Assembly: GCF_031599675.1 (NCBI RefSeq)
Contig: NZ_CP134223.1
Span: forward strand, 1,798,001 to 1,862,000
Direction: 5' to 3'
Source: Paenibacillus pedocola
Lineage (GTDB): Bacteria; Bacillota; Bacilli; Paenibacillales; Paenibacillaceae
DNA: 64,000 nt
Made by a program: the position numbers and the translations under genes. Positions within the stretch are counted from its first letter, which is position 1, and each line of letters opens with the position of its first letter. The notes below the pieces were generated by a model. The model was not told the DNA's origin and made no database searches. It saw only the letters and a program-made list of their open reading frames with translations. Below are positions 51,007 through 60,780 of the stretch, piece after piece.

Positions 51007-52257
51007 ATGAAGAATTATCTGTCTGGGGCGGCCGCTGTCATCCAGCCACGAAAATTCGCCGGTATACTCGCAATTTGGGCTGTTACGCTGCTCTATGTGC
51101 TGTTTCAGGGCGGCAAGACCTCATTCATGCTGTTCATTATGGTCTCCGTGCTCATTCTTTATTTGGTTATCGGCGCCCTTGGCGGAGTCCGGCGGGCCAA
51201 GGGTACACGCAGCCTGTATTCGGAGCAGGAGAAGCCTGAGCTGCTCTACGCAGGCGGCTATCTGCGTGTGAAGCTGAACATCACCATTCCGGGCTTTCTG
51301 CCGTTGCCGTATGTAGTGGTAAGAGAAATTCTGAAGCGCCATAACGGCGAGTCCTGGGTATTTGAAGAAAGTCTGGTCCCCAGCCTGAGAGGCCAGGGAG
51401 AGCTGCTGTTTCAGACACCGGCACTGGAGCGGGGCAGCTACACGTTCGAGAACACGGATATTATTGCTGAGGATATTTTCGGACTGGTAGAGCATAAAGG
51501 CACATTCAAGGCCGAAGGGCAGTTCCGTGTGCTCCCCCGCGCAGTATTTGTGCCGCGCTGGCATCTGTATGAGCGCAGATCACGGCTGGCCGGGCTGCAA
51601 ACCTCACTGCTCCATTCGCGGCGTGAGACAACACAGATTAACGGTGTGCGCGATTATATCTACGGCGACCGGTTAACACGCATCCACTGGAATGCCACTG
51701 CCAAGACCGGCGAATGGAAGTCCAAGGAATTTGAGCATGAATCGGTGCCTAAGACTATCCTGGTGCTGGACGGCAGTTACATGGCTTATGGCAGCTCCAG
51801 CCAATTTGAGCTGGCGGTTTCCATTACAGCTTCGCTGCTGGGATTTGGCATCCGTGACCGGATCGGCATCGGGCTCTGCTGCCTGGACAGGACGACCAAG
51901 GTATTCAGTCCTGCCGAAAGCGCGGCGGAGCGGCAGAAAATGATTCAATATCTGATTGATATCAATGCCGAAGGCCGGGGGCCGCTCGTGCCAAGGCTGG
52001 AAAAAGGCCACCGCATGTTTCCGAAAGGGGCATATTTCGTTCTGATCAGCCCGCAAAGCGGCCAGCCGGTGCTGGATGTGATGCGCTGGGCGGAGAGCCG
52101 GGGAATGACCCCTTCGCATATTCAGGTACGCAATCCAGCCGGTAAGGCCGGCAGCGGGGAATGGCTGGATGTTCTGAAATCACGCGGGGTGACGGGGTAT
52201 AGCATCAGCTCCCTGCAGGAGCTTCCTGCAATCCTTGGAGGTGATACTACAGTATGA
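51007..52257 (+). CDS. DUF58 domain membrane protein
   Basis: A 416-residue protein. Two N-terminal helices (about 20-60) are followed by a cytosolic DUF58 domain with the marker RDYIYGDRLTRIHWNATAKT (about 215-240) and a VWA-like core (ILVLDGSYMAYG). It lies 3 nt after the MoxR gene and overlaps the next by 4 nt. It likely acts together with MoxR on an envelope partner. Confidence 0.9.
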   Translation: MKNYLSGAAAVIQPRKFAGILAIWAVTLLYVLFQGGKTSFMLFIMVSVLILYLVIGALGGVRRAKGTRSLYSEQEKPELLYAGGYLRVKLNITIPGFLPLPYVVVREILKRHNGESWVFEESLVPSLRGQGELLFQTPALERGSYTFENTDIIAEDIFGLVEHKGTFKAEGQFRVLPRAVFVPRWHLYERRSRLAGLQTSLLHSRRETTQINGVRDYIYGDRLTRIHWNATAKTGEWKSKEFEHESVPKTILVLDGSYMAYGSSSQFELAVSITASLLGFGIRDRIGIGLCCLDRTTKVFSPAESAAERQKMIQYLIDINAEGRGPLVPRLEKGHRMFPKGAYFVLISPQSGQPVLDVMRWAESRGMTPSHIQVRNPAGKAGSGEWLDVLKSRGVTGYSISSLQELPAILGGDTTV

Positions 52258-54482
52258 ACCGCTGGTGGAACGGAATCAAATCATCCTGGCATCATTCCTT
52301 CAGCCTCCTCTGGCTGGTACTCATTGCCCTGCAGTGGGTGTCCTTCACAGAACCTTTCTGGCTGGAAACGACTACATCGGCTGTACTGCTAACCCTTGCA
52401 GCTGTGGCCGTTATTGAAATTCTTTTACCGGTTAAATGGGGCTACCGGCTGGTTCTTGAAGCACTGGCCATGCTGTACGTGGTATACCGGCTGATCCTGT
52501 ACAACAAAATCTATGTCCCTGATCCCTGGGCTCCGGCACTGCGTGACCGGCTGCCTGATACCGCAGCTCATATGGTCCCGTATATATGGTTTGCTCTGGC
52601 TGCCGGAGCCTTGCTGCTGCTGTCCTCCTGGTGGGTCACCTCGAAAGCACGGATTCTGATGTTTCTCACCGCGAATATTGTTGCTTTTGCCGCACTGGAC
52701 TCTTTTACTTCATCTATACTTTGGCAGGAGGTTGCCTGGACGGTATTTTCCGGAATGGGCTGGCTGGTCACCCAGCATTTGCGGAGCTTCCAATTGCATT
52801 ATCCGCGGGGCTGGACCTACTTGCTGCAATACCCTTTTAAAGTAGCTGTCAATATTGCCATTATCTTCTCTCTGGTTATTGTTACTGGCGTTAATATGCC
52901 TGATGTGCGGCCTACACTGACTGATCCCTATACAGCCTGGCAGGATTGGAATGGCGTAGGGAAATCCTCCGGTTCAGGAACCTCAGGATCTTCGGAGGCA
53001 GGCGAGGGCGGAGCGGCAGCAGGCAGTTCCTCTTCCGGTTATAGTCTTGATGATAATAATTTAGGCGGAGGCTTTAATTTCGATTATTCACCGGTTATGA
53101 CCGTAACCTCCGATTTGCGGACCTATATGCGCGGAGAGTCACGCAGCGTGTATTCCGGCAAAGGCTGGAGCGATGACGACCGGCTTAAACGGGGACCGCT
53201 GGAAAAGGCCTCAGTAGGAGCAGAATTGGACCGGGCAACGGCCTCCAAAGGAGAGACCCGGACATTGCAGCAGACCGTTAAGCTGCTCGGTAATAATGAT
53301 TATCCGGTACTGTTTGGCGCTTATTCCATTTCCAAAGTGGATTCGATCGACGGTGAAGAGGCTGGTAACGGCCTGTTCTGGCGGAGTGTGGACAGCGAGA
53401 TGCTCTGGGGTTCCACTGAAGATCTGGCCTATCCGCAAACCTATGTACTGACCTCGGAGATTCCCGTTGTTTCAGTCCAGGAGCTGAGCAAGCAGACCTA
53501 TGATCAGCTTTACACAAACCAGGATATTACGAGATACCTTCAGCTGCCGGATAATTTTCCTAAACGGGTCAGTGATTTGGCTGAGAACATTACCCAAAGC
53601 GCACAGACTCCTTACGAAAAAGTAGCCCTGCTGCAGCAATATTTGCAGGTGAATTTCCCGTATACGAATCAACCGGATCTCTCCCGTAAAAAGAGCAGGG
53701 ATATGGTGGAAAGCTTCCTGTTTGAGATTATGGAGGGGTATTGCGATTATTATTCGACAGCGCTTGTAACGATGGCCCGTTCGCTCGATATCCCGGCCCG
53801 CTGGGTAAAAGGTTATGCCCCGGGTGAGCAGGCAGAGCTGCCCGATAATCTGGCGCAGCAGGGCATTGTTAACAATAATTACACCATCACCAATGCCGAT
53901 GCCCATTCGTGGGCGGAGGTGTATTTCGGAGACTATGGCTGGATTCCGGTGGAAGCGACACCCGGGTTTACCGTCCCGCTGCTGACTCAGAGCGAGGAGA
54001 CGGTCACTGAGGAGCCCGAGCAGCCGGAAGAGGAAAAGGCCGAGCCGCAGCAAGCGGCAGCCGGCAAGGATTCCTCGGAAGGAAACTTGCACCTCGGAGT
54101 ATGGAGTTTCTCAGCAGCTGCAGCTATACTGCTGCTCTGGGCAGGTTATCAGCTCTGGCAGCACCGTATGAGCCTGCGCTTCCTGATTCAGCGGCTGCGT
54201 AACGGCCAGCCGTTGTCACCGGTGCAAAAAGTTGTAGTTGAAACAGAGCGCTGGGTAAGGTATTTACGCAGAAAGGGCATGCTGAAAGAAGAGCATGAAA
54301 CCCTGCGCGAGGCAGTCGGCCGCTGGAGCCGTGAGACTCCGGAAGCCGCGGGCAGCCTCTCTTCACTGCTCCGGTTGTTCGAGCAGGCGAAATACAGCCC
54401 GGATGTTATAGAAGACAAAGACTGGCGCAGCGTGTATACTGAAGCTTTGCGGCTTCAGCGAAGCCTTAGATCACGCAGATAA
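52254..54482 (+). CDS. Transglutaminase-like membrane protein
   Basis: A 742-residue protein. The N-terminal part has about six helices (20-215), followed by a large extracellular region. A transglutaminase core lies at about 455-580 with Cys in EGYCDYYSTA, His in DAHSWAEV and Asp/Glu in WIPVEATPG, the usual triad layout. A second helix (about 620-640) precedes a cytosolic DUF4129-like tail. Catalytic residues appear intact, so protease or crosslinking activity outside the cell is possible. It is last in the MoxR-DUF58 operon, as in many bacteria. Confidence 0.88.
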   Translation: MNRWWNGIKSSWHHSFSLLWLVLIALQWVSFTEPFWLETTTSAVLLTLAAVAVIEILLPVKWGYRLVLEALAMLYVVYRLILYNKIYVPDPWAPALRDRLPDTAAHMVPYIWFALAAGALLLLSSWWVTSKARILMFLTANIVAFAALDSFTSSILWQEVAWTVFSGMGWLVTQHLRSFQLHYPRGWTYLLQYPFKVAVNIAIIFSLVIVTGVNMPDVRPTLTDPYTAWQDWNGVGKSSGSGTSGSSEAGEGGAAAGSSSSGYSLDDNNLGGGFNFDYSPVMTVTSDLRTYMRGESRSVYSGKGWSDDDRLKRGPLEKASVGAELDRATASKGETRTLQQTVKLLGNNDYPVLFGAYSISKVDSIDGEEAGNGLFWRSVDSEMLWGSTEDLAYPQTYVLTSEIPVVSVQELSKQTYDQLYTNQDITRYLQLPDNFPKRVSDLAENITQSAQTPYEKVALLQQYLQVNFPYTNQPDLSRKKSRDMVESFLFEIMEGYCDYYSTALVTMARSLDIPARWVKGYAPGEQAELPDNLAQQGIVNNNYTITNADAHSWAEVYFGDYGWIPVEATPGFTVPLLTQSEETVTEEPEQPEEEKAEPQQAAAGKDSSEGNLHLGVWSFSAAAAILLLWAGYQLWQHRMSLRFLIQRLRNGQPLSPVQKVVVETERWVRYLRRKGMLKEEHETLREAVGRWSRETPEAAGSLSSLLRLFEQAKYSPDVIEDKDWRSVYTEALRLQRSLRSRR

Positions 54483-54508
54483 ACCCTACGCGGCTCAGCA
54501 GGTTCATT

Positions 54509-54536
54509 TGCGAAGCGCAAAGAGTATGTTATAGTT
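54509..54536 (+). promoter_or_regulatory. Promoter for the yqeG block
   Basis: TTGCGA (54509) and TATAGT (54531), with 16-bp spacing, lie 27 bp before the yqeG start. Confidence 0.5.
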
Positions 54537-54562
54537 TTTTGTATGAAATCGAGGTGAACGTA

Positions 54563-55090
54563 TTGTTTGAAAGGTTAGTTCCGAAACTCCGGGTGAACAC
54601 GGTATTTGATATTGGGCTGGAAGAGCTGTACCAGAAGGGATACCGGGGCATCATTACGGATCTGGATAATACGCTGGTCGGCGCCAAAGCCCCACTGGCT
54701 ACTCCGGAGCTGCTGCTGTGGTTCGCGAAGGTGAAAGAGCTTGGCTTCAAGCTGATCATTGTATCGAACAACAACATGGACCGGGTGTCACGCTTTGCAA
54801 CGCCGCTGAATATTGAATTTGTTCATCAGGCCCGCAAGCCGAGCAATACACCGTTCCTTAAGGCGATGAAGCTGATGGGGCTTACGCCGGAACAGACGAT
54901 CGTAGTCGGCGATCAGATGCTTACGGATGTATACGGCGGAAACCGGCTGGGTCTGTACACTGTATTGGTATTGCCAATCTCCGTTAAGGACGAAGGGATT
55001 GGAACAAGAATTAACCGCCGGGTTGAGCAAATTGCACTGACACGGCTTCGCAAGCAAGGATTGTGGCACGAGGAGGATAAACCCCAATGA
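54563..55090 (+). CDS. yqeG: YqeG family HAD phosphatase
   Basis: A 175-residue HAD-superfamily phosphatase of the YqeG family (phosphatidylglycerophosphatase-like in some bacteria). The DxDxT motif is ITDLDNTLV (about 31-39), with the Thr/Ser motif IIVSNN and the acidic motif VVGDQMLTD. TTG at 54563 is chosen because GAGGTGAACG lies just upstream; an in-frame TTG at 54539 precedes this RBS. It overlaps yqeH by 4 nt (ATGA). Confidence 0.9.
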   Translation: MFERLVPKLRVNTVFDIGLEELYQKGYRGIITDLDNTLVGAKAPLATPELLLWFAKVKELGFKLIIVSNNNMDRVSRFATPLNIEFVHQARKPSNTPFLKAMKLMGLTPEQTIVVGDQMLTDVYGGNRLGLYTVLVLPISVKDEGIGTRINRRVEQIALTRLRKQGLWHEEDKPQ

Positions 55091-56214
55091 ATCAACTGAA
55101 TGAAACTCAGCGCCCTGCCAAATGCAGCGGCTGCGGGATTACGCTGCAGACCGGGAACAAGGAGCTTCCGGGCTATATCCCGGAGGTTGCCTTTGAACGG
55201 GAACCGGTCATCTGCCAGCGCTGTTTCCGGATTAAGAACTATAATGAAGCTTCTTCCGTATCCGTCGATCAGGATGAATTTCTTCATCTGCTTAGCGGAA
55301 TAGGCGAGAAGAATGCGCTTGTGATCCATATCGTGGATCTGTTTGATTTTGAAGGCAGCCTGATTTCCGGCCTGCAGCGGTTCGTAGGCAACAATCCGGT
55401 GATCCTTGCAGTGAACAAATGTGACCTGCTGCCGAAGGTGACGAACTGGAACAAGCTGCGTAACTGGATGCAGCAGCGCTGTAAGGAGCATGGTCTGCGG
55501 ACAGCCGAAATTGTACTTGTCAGCGCCAAGCGCAATCAGGGCTTCGAACGCCTGCTGGAGACGGTTAGTGAGCTGCGCGGACAAAGGGACATCTACGTAG
55601 TTGGTGCAACGAATGTGGGCAAGTCAACGCTGATCAACCGCCTGATCTCCGATTACAGTGATCTGGAGCAGGAGCTGACGACTTCACGTTATCCCGGCAC
55701 AACGCTGGATACGGTCAAAATCCCGCTGGATGACGGCCACTATATTATTGATACGCCGGGAATTGTATATCCTTGGCGTTACAGCGAGCTGGTGGAGCGG
55801 CGTGATCTTGGCGCAGTGATGCCGGAGAATCCGCTTAAGCCTGCAGTTTATCAGCTTAATGAAGGGCAGACGCTGTTCTTCGGCGGGCTGGGACGCTTTG
55901 ACTTCATTCAAGGTCCGCGGCAATCCTTCACCTGCTACATCAGCACGACCCTTAAGATTCATCGTACGAAGCTCGAGCGTGCAGATTCCCTGTATCAGGA
56001 CCACCGCGGCGAGCTGCTGACACCACCGGTGGCGGCAGACATGGATAAGCTTCCGCAATGGCAGCGCCATGAATTCCGGATCGGCCGCGGCAGCCAGACG
56101 GATCTGTTCATCTCAGGCCTCGGCTGGATCAAGGTAAATGGAACCGAAGGCGCAGTAGTGGCTGTTCATGTTCCGCGGGGAGTTAAGGTGCTGACCCGCC
56201 CTTCGCTGATTTAA
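55087..56214 (+). CDS. yqeH: Ribosome biogenesis GTPase YqeH
   Basis: A 375-residue circularly permuted GTPase needed for 30S assembly. An N-terminal zinc finger has Cys13, Cys16 and a later CQRC pair. The permuted order is G4 NKCD (before), G1 GATNVGKST and G3 DTPG (after). It lies between yqeG and aroE as in Bacillus. Confidence 0.95.
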   Translation: MNQLNETQRPAKCSGCGITLQTGNKELPGYIPEVAFEREPVICQRCFRIKNYNEASSVSVDQDEFLHLLSGIGEKNALVIHIVDLFDFEGSLISGLQRFVGNNPVILAVNKCDLLPKVTNWNKLRNWMQQRCKEHGLRTAEIVLVSAKRNQGFERLLETVSELRGQRDIYVVGATNVGKSTLINRLISDYSDLEQELTTSRYPGTTLDTVKIPLDDGHYIIDTPGIVYPWRYSELVERRDLGAVMPENPLKPAVYQLNEGQTLFFGGLGRFDFIQGPRQSFTCYISTTLKIHRTKLERADSLYQDHRGELLTPPVAADMDKLPQWQRHEFRIGRGSQTDLFISGLGWIKVNGTEGAVVAVHVPRGVKVLTRPSLI

Positions 56215-56257
56215 CTTTAAGTATATGCTAACAAAACTTTTAGGAGGATCGGTGCCT

Positions 56258-57130
56258 ATGGACGGCAATCACAGAAACATGGACATGCTGCTTGGCGTCA
56301 TGGGCGATCCGATCGCCCAGTCGAAATCACCGGTGATGCACACAGCAGCACTGAAAGCATTGGGCATAACGGGCGCCTATGTACCTCTGCACATCACAAG
56401 CGGTCAGCTTGGTGAAGCGGTGCAGGCGATCCGTACGCTCGGCTTCCGCGGAGTCAATGTGACGATTCCGCATAAAGTTGCAGTCATGGAGTATCTGGAC
56501 AAGCTGGATGAGAGCGCGCTTGCCGGAGGTGCGGTTAATACCATTGTCAATGATGATGGTGTGCTGACCGGATATAATACCGACGGTATCGGATATGTGC
56601 GCTCACTGAAGGCGGAGGCTGTGCCGGAGCTGTCCGGCACCCGTATCCTGGTCCTCGGGGCCGGAGGTGCGGCAAGAGGCATTGTCAGCGCTTTGCTTAA
56701 AGAGAACCCGGCCTCTATCGTTATCGCTAACCGCACTGCGGACAAAGCGCAGGAGCTGGCGGCAGCATGGCAGGCTACAGGCAAAGTAACAGGCACGGCT
56801 ATGGATGGGGTTGCCGGTATAATTCCGGAGGCGGATATTGTCATCAATACCACATCTGTCGGCATGTTTCCATACCCTGACGAGCTGCCTATTGACCCCG
56901 GGCTCCTGCACGGGGGGCTCGTGGTCAGCGATCTGATCTACAACCCGCTGCGTACCCGGCTGCTGGAGGAGGGCTTGCGTGCAGGCTGCACCATTCACGG
57001 AGGTCTCGGTATGTTCATATACCAGGGCGCCTATGCGTTTGAGTATTGGACAGGGCAGGCGGCTCCTACGGAGATTATGCGGCGGACGATTATAGAATGT
57101 TTTGGCGGCAGTGAAGACGAAATGGAATGA
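56258..57130 (+). CDS. aroE: Shikimate dehydrogenase
   Basis: A 290-residue NADPH-dependent enzyme of the shikimate pathway. Shikimate binding residues are in SKSPVMH, with catalytic Lys73 (PHKVAVM) and Asp109 (NTDG). The Rossmann motif is GAGGAAR (about 138). The start at 56258 follows TAGGAGGATCGGTGCCT; a longer in-frame ATG at 56225 is less plausible. Confidence 0.93.
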   Translation: MDGNHRNMDMLLGVMGDPIAQSKSPVMHTAALKALGITGAYVPLHITSGQLGEAVQAIRTLGFRGVNVTIPHKVAVMEYLDKLDESALAGGAVNTIVNDDGVLTGYNTDGIGYVRSLKAEAVPELSGTRILVLGAGGAARGIVSALLKENPASIVIANRTADKAQELAAAWQATGKVTGTAMDGVAGIIPEADIVINTTSVGMFPYPDELPIDPGLLHGGLVVSDLIYNPLRTRLLEEGLRAGCTIHGGLGMFIYQGAYAFEYWTGQAAPTEIMRRTIIECFGGSEDEME

Positions 57131-57176
57131 CAAGTTTAGGGTAATAATATTTGTTAATTAAGGGGTTTGTTCATTT

Positions 57177-57470
57177 ATGTTAACTGGAAAACAAAAACGT
57201 TATCTCCGCTCTTTGGCGCATCATCTTGATGCTGTATTTCAAGTCGGCAAAGGCGGCGTAAACGACCATCTGATCCGCCATATTGAAGAAGCGATTGAAA
57301 AGCGCGAGCTGATGAAAATCAGTGTGCTTAACAACAATGCGGATGATCCGAAAGAGATCGGTGCTGCCCTGGCAGAGCAATCCGGTTCCGAGCTCGTACA
57401 GGTGATCGGTAAAACCATCGTGCTCTATAAGGAATCACGCGACAACAAAACCATTGAGCTTCCGCGTTAG
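57177..57470 (+). CDS. yhbY: YhbY family RNA-binding protein
   Basis: A 97-residue CRM-domain protein that associates with pre-ribosomal particles. It begins LTGKQKRYLRSLAHHLDAVF, with the GKGGV RNA-binding loop (about 24-28). It corresponds to B. subtilis yqeI and lies between aroE and nadD as expected. Confidence 0.93.
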   Translation: MLTGKQKRYLRSLAHHLDAVFQVGKGGVNDHLIRHIEEAIEKRELMKISVLNNNADDPKEIGAALAEQSGSELVQVIGKTIVLYKESRDNKTIELPR

Positions 57471-57503
57471 ACTTTACTTGGAGAATAAGAGGAGGTACAC
57501 CTC

Positions 57504-58106
57504 TTGAAAGTTGGAATTATGGGAGGAACCTTTGATCCTCTTCACATAGGTCACATGATGGCGGCAGAAGCCGCAAGGGATACGTATTCACTGGACGAAG
57601 TATGGTTCATGCCCTCGCATATCCCTCCGCATAAACATGAGGCCGGAGCTTCGGGGGCGGACCGGCTGGCGATGGTACAGAGCGCGGTAGAAGGACATGA
57701 GGCGTTCCGCATTCTGGACTGGGAAATTGTCCGGGGCGGTGTATCCTATACCATTGAGACCGTACACAGCCTGAAGGAAGCCTATCCCCAGCATGAGTTC
57801 TATTTCATCGTTGGTGCGGATATGGTGGAATACTTGCCGAAATGGCACGGGATTGAAGAGCTGGTGGGCGCACTAACCTTCATCGGTGTAGGACGCCCTG
57901 GAACACCGCTTGATCTGGCGGCACTGCCCGGCTTCATCGCCGAGAAGGTTGTGCTCGCAGATATGCCGCTGGTGGATATATCATCCACGATGCTCAGGTC
58001 ACGCGCGGCAAGCGGCCGCTCAATCCGCTATATGGTGCCTGAGCAGGTATATAAATATGTGCAGAGGAGTGGATTGTATGGCCTACAGCCGCGAAGCGCT
58101 GATTGA
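57504..58106 (+). CDS. nadD: Nicotinate-nucleotide adenylyltransferase
   Basis: A 200-residue enzyme that adenylates nicotinate mononucleotide in NAD synthesis. The nucleotidyltransferase motif is GGTFDPLHIGH (6-16), and the second motif is ISSTMLRSR near residue 160. The TTG start follows GAGGAGGTACACCTC. It overlaps yqeK by 29 nt. Confidence 0.95.
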   Translation: MKVGIMGGTFDPLHIGHMMAAEAARDTYSLDEVWFMPSHIPPHKHEAGASGADRLAMVQSAVEGHEAFRILDWEIVRGGVSYTIETVHSLKEAYPQHEFYFIVGADMVEYLPKWHGIEELVGALTFIGVGRPGTPLDLAALPGFIAEKVVLADMPLVDISSTMLRSRAASGRSIRYMVPEQVYKYVQRSGLYGLQPRSAD

Positions 58107-58656
58107 GGCAGTCTCTGCCCAGATGCCAGACAAACGCTGGCAGCATACGCTGGGGGTAATGGAAACGTCGGTTAAGCTGGCCCGGCATTATGGCGCCGAT
58201 CCCGTTCAGGCGGAAACGGCAGCTATTCTCCATGATGTAGCCAAATATTGGCCGGTGGAGAGAATGAAGGAGATCATTGAACAGAACGGGCTGTCAGCCG
58301 AGCTGCTTCAATATGACAAGCAGCTATGGCATGCTGAGGTGGGAGCATTTGTTGCGCAGCAGGAGTACGGAATTACGGACCCGGAAATCCTGGGGGCAAT
58401 CCGTTACCATACTTCCGGCCGCGAAGGGATGAGCCTGCTGGAGAAGGTCGTCTGTCTGGCGGATTACATCGAGCCCGGACGGGACTTCCCGGGTGTAGAC
58501 GAGATCCGGAGGCTGTCTAAGGTAAGCCTTGAAGAAGCGCTGATCGCCGGATTTGATTCCACCATCAGCCTGCTGCTGCAGAAGCGCCGGATTGTATTTC
58601 CGCTTACGATGCTGGCGCGCAACGACTTAGTAAGAATACTGGAGGATAAAATATGA
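58078..58656 (+). CDS. yqeK: HD-domain hydrolase YqeK (Ap4A hydrolase)
   Basis: A 192-residue HD-domain enzyme, the symmetrical diadenosine tetraphosphate hydrolase of Firmicutes. The His/Asp motif is ILHDVAKYW (about 50), with an earlier HTLGV and HAEVG later. ATG at 58078 follows AGAGGAGTGGATTGT inside nadD. It overlaps rsfS by 4 nt. Confidence 0.93.
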   Translation: MAYSREALIEAVSAQMPDKRWQHTLGVMETSVKLARHYGADPVQAETAAILHDVAKYWPVERMKEIIEQNGLSAELLQYDKQLWHAEVGAFVAQQEYGITDPEILGAIRYHTSGREGMSLLEKVVCLADYIEPGRDFPGVDEIRRLSKVSLEEALIAGFDSTISLLLQKRRIVFPLTMLARNDLVRILEDKI

Positions 58657-59000
58657 GTGTACAATCAAGCAAGCTGCTGGAATTGGCCCTTAAAGCCGTT
58701 GAAGACAAAAAAGCGATGAATGTTGTGGCATTGGATTTGCGCAATGTTTCACCGATCAGTGATTATTTCATCATCTGTCATGGTAATTCAGATACCCAGG
58801 TACAGGCGATTGCTACTGAAGTGCGCAAAGTGGTTCATGAAGCCGGCGGTATGATCCGCGGGATTGAAGGCATGGATGCGGCCCGCTGGGTTCTGATGGA
58901 TCTAGGGGATGTTGTCGTGCATGTGTTCCACCGCGACGAGCGTGAATACTACAACATCGAGCGTCTCTGGTCTGACGCCAAGGTTGTGGAGACGGTATGA
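58653..59000 (+). CDS. rsfS: Ribosome silencing factor
   Basis: A 115-residue RsfS/Iojap protein that blocks 30S-50S joining under poor nutrition. Family segments are VVALDLRNVSPISDYFIICHG and WVLMDLGDVVVHVFHRDERE. It overlaps yqeK and the next gene by 4 nt each. Confidence 0.95.
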   Translation: MSVQSSKLLELALKAVEDKKAMNVVALDLRNVSPISDYFIICHGNSDTQVQAIATEVRKVVHEAGGMIRGIEGMDAARWVLMDLGDVVVHVFHRDEREYYNIERLWSDAKVVETV

Positions 59001-59911
59001 GCCTGATTGCAGGTACTACGGTAACGCTGGAAGTATTGCGGGAAGTCTCTCCTTACGGCTACTTTCTGGGCGCAGGTGACCAGGATGTCATGCTGCATTA
59101 TACAGAGCTGGTAGGCAGCAAGCCTAAGCAAGGCGACAAAGTGGAGGTATTTATCTTTTTTGATACCGAGGACCGTCTTGCCGCCACTATGAAGAAGCCT
59201 TTTCTCACTCTGGGTGAGATGGCCCTCCTGGAAGTGGCGGATATTCATCCGCGTCTGGGCTGTTTTCTGGAAATGGGACTCGGCCGCCAGCTGCTGCTGC
59301 CGATCCGGGAGCTGCCTGAACTGGTGGAGCTTCGCCCGCAGATCGGCGACAAGGTATTTGTACTGATGGAGCATGATAAGCAGGGGCGTCTGCGCGCCAA
59401 GCTGGCCGGAGAGCAGGAGCTTGCTCCGCTGGCTCTGCCGGCGCCGTCCTCGTGGATGGGGCAAACCGTTACAGCCAGAGTCTACAAGCCGCTGCAAATG
59501 GGTACATTTGTCCTCGTGGACGGGGGCGTGCTGGGATTCGGGATCATCGGAATGGTCCATTCCTCCGAGCGCAGCCGTCTGCTTCGGCTAGGCGAACAGT
59601 TTGAAGCGCGTGTCTCGCATATCCGCGAGGATGGCCGTGTCAATCTGGCCATGACCCACCGCAAGGAAGTGGGACGGGATGTGGATTCCGCAGCATTGCT
59701 GGAGTTCCTGCATTCACGCCCGGGCGGGGCGATGCCTTATTCGGATGCTACGCCGCCGGATATTATCAAGCAGCGCTTTGGCATCAGTAAGTCCGCATTC
59801 AAACGCGCCATGGGCAAGCTGATGAAGGAAGGTCTCATTACCCAGAAGGAGAACTGGACCTATCTTGCAGGGGCTGAAGAAGAGAAGGGTCCGGAACAGA
59901 ATCAGGAATAG
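58997..59911 (+). CDS. cvfB: CvfB-type S1 RNA-binding protein
   Basis: A 304-residue protein resembling S. aureus CvfB/B. subtilis YitL. Three S1-like domains are followed by a winged helix (about 220-290) with DIIKQRFGISKSAFKRAMGKL. In S. aureus CvfB is linked to virulence expression. Its place here, between rsfS and the methyltransferase, is not the B. subtilis order. The 4-nt overlap with rsfS indicates co-translation. Confidence 0.88.
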   Translation: MSLIAGTTVTLEVLREVSPYGYFLGAGDQDVMLHYTELVGSKPKQGDKVEVFIFFDTEDRLAATMKKPFLTLGEMALLEVADIHPRLGCFLEMGLGRQLLLPIRELPELVELRPQIGDKVFVLMEHDKQGRLRAKLAGEQELAPLALPAPSSWMGQTVTARVYKPLQMGTFVLVDGGVLGFGIIGMVHSSERSRLLRLGEQFEARVSHIREDGRVNLAMTHRKEVGRDVDSAALLEFLHSRPGGAMPYSDATPPDIIKQRFGISKSAFKRAMGKLMKEGLITQKENWTYLAGAEEEKGPEQNQE

Positions 59912-59917
59912 AAAGCG

Positions 59918-60697
59918 GTGTACGTTGTGTCTTCCTATGGGAAATTTGCTTATGTATACGACGAGCTGATGGCGGACATGCCGTATCCGGATTGGCTGAC
60001 CTTTGCGGAAACCGCATGGGGCATGTACGGCAAACCCCGGACCGTGGCTGAGCTTGGCTGCGGTACGGGCAGCATCACCATTCCGCTTGCTGCGGCAGGC
60101 TATCACATGACCGGCATCGATTTATCTTCGGACATGCTGTCCGTGGCGCAGCAGAAGATGGAACGGCATCCGCAGGGACGCCGGTTTTTACGTGAGGGCA
60201 GCGTGCGCTGGATCAGACAGGACATGAAGGAGTGGGAGCTGCCGGAGCCGGTAGATGCCGTGATCTCTTTCTGTGACTGTCTGAACTATGTGCTCGAAGA
60301 GCAGGATATTCAAGCGGTTCTGGCCCGGACATACGCAGGCCTCAAAGACGGGGGGACTTTTCTGTTTGATGTCCATCATCCGAATACACTGCTCCGTTAT
60401 GAGGAGGAGCAGCCTTTTGTTCTGGATGAGCCTGCCGTGTCCTATATCTGGACTTGTGAGCTGGATGTGCCGCGCCGTGAAATTGAGCATCATCTGTCTA
60501 TATTCGCCCGTGAAGAGAGTGGCAGCGGCCTCTACCGCCGTTTCGAGGAGACGCATATCCAGCGCGCTTATGATCCGCAGTGGCTGACAGACGAGCTGTA
60601 CAAGGCCGGATTCAGTCTCGTTAAGACGTATGCCGATTTCGAATGGATCCCGGCAGATGACAGTGCCCAGCGTCTTTTTTATGTAGCTGTGAAATAA
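59918..60697 (+). CDS. Class I SAM-dependent methyltransferase, YqeM-like
   Basis: A roughly 256-259-residue methyltransferase. The SAM-binding motif ELGCGTGSITIPLA (about 44-57), motif II TGIDLSSDML and motif IV AVISFCDCLNYV are clear. By position it is the counterpart of B. subtilis YqeM, after rsfS. The start is uncertain: GTG at 59918 or GTG at 59927, neither with a strong RBS. Substrate unknown. Confidence 0.88.
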   Translation: MYVVSSYGKFAYVYDELMADMPYPDWLTFAETAWGMYGKPRTVAELGCGTGSITIPLAAAGYHMTGIDLSSDMLSVAQQKMERHPQGRRFLREGSVRWIRQDMKEWELPEPVDAVISFCDCLNYVLEEQDIQAVLARTYAGLKDGGTFLFDVHHPNTLLRYEEEQPFVLDEPAVSYIWTCELDVPRREIEHHLSIFAREESGSGLYRRFEETHIQRAYDPQWLTDELYKAGFSLVKTYADFEWIPADDSAQRLFYVAVK

Positions 60698-60711
60698 ATC
60701 TTATGTATATA

Positions 60712-60745
60712 GGGGTCCTTGCCTGCCGGGTGAGGGCCTTTTTGC
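60712..60745 (+). terminator. Weak terminator after the yqe block
   Basis: GGTCCTTGCC can pair imperfectly with GGTGAGGGCC, followed by TTTTTG. Confidence 0.55.
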
Positions 60746-60780
60746 TGTCCCGCTGACGGAGTATTGGACTATAAGGGAAC

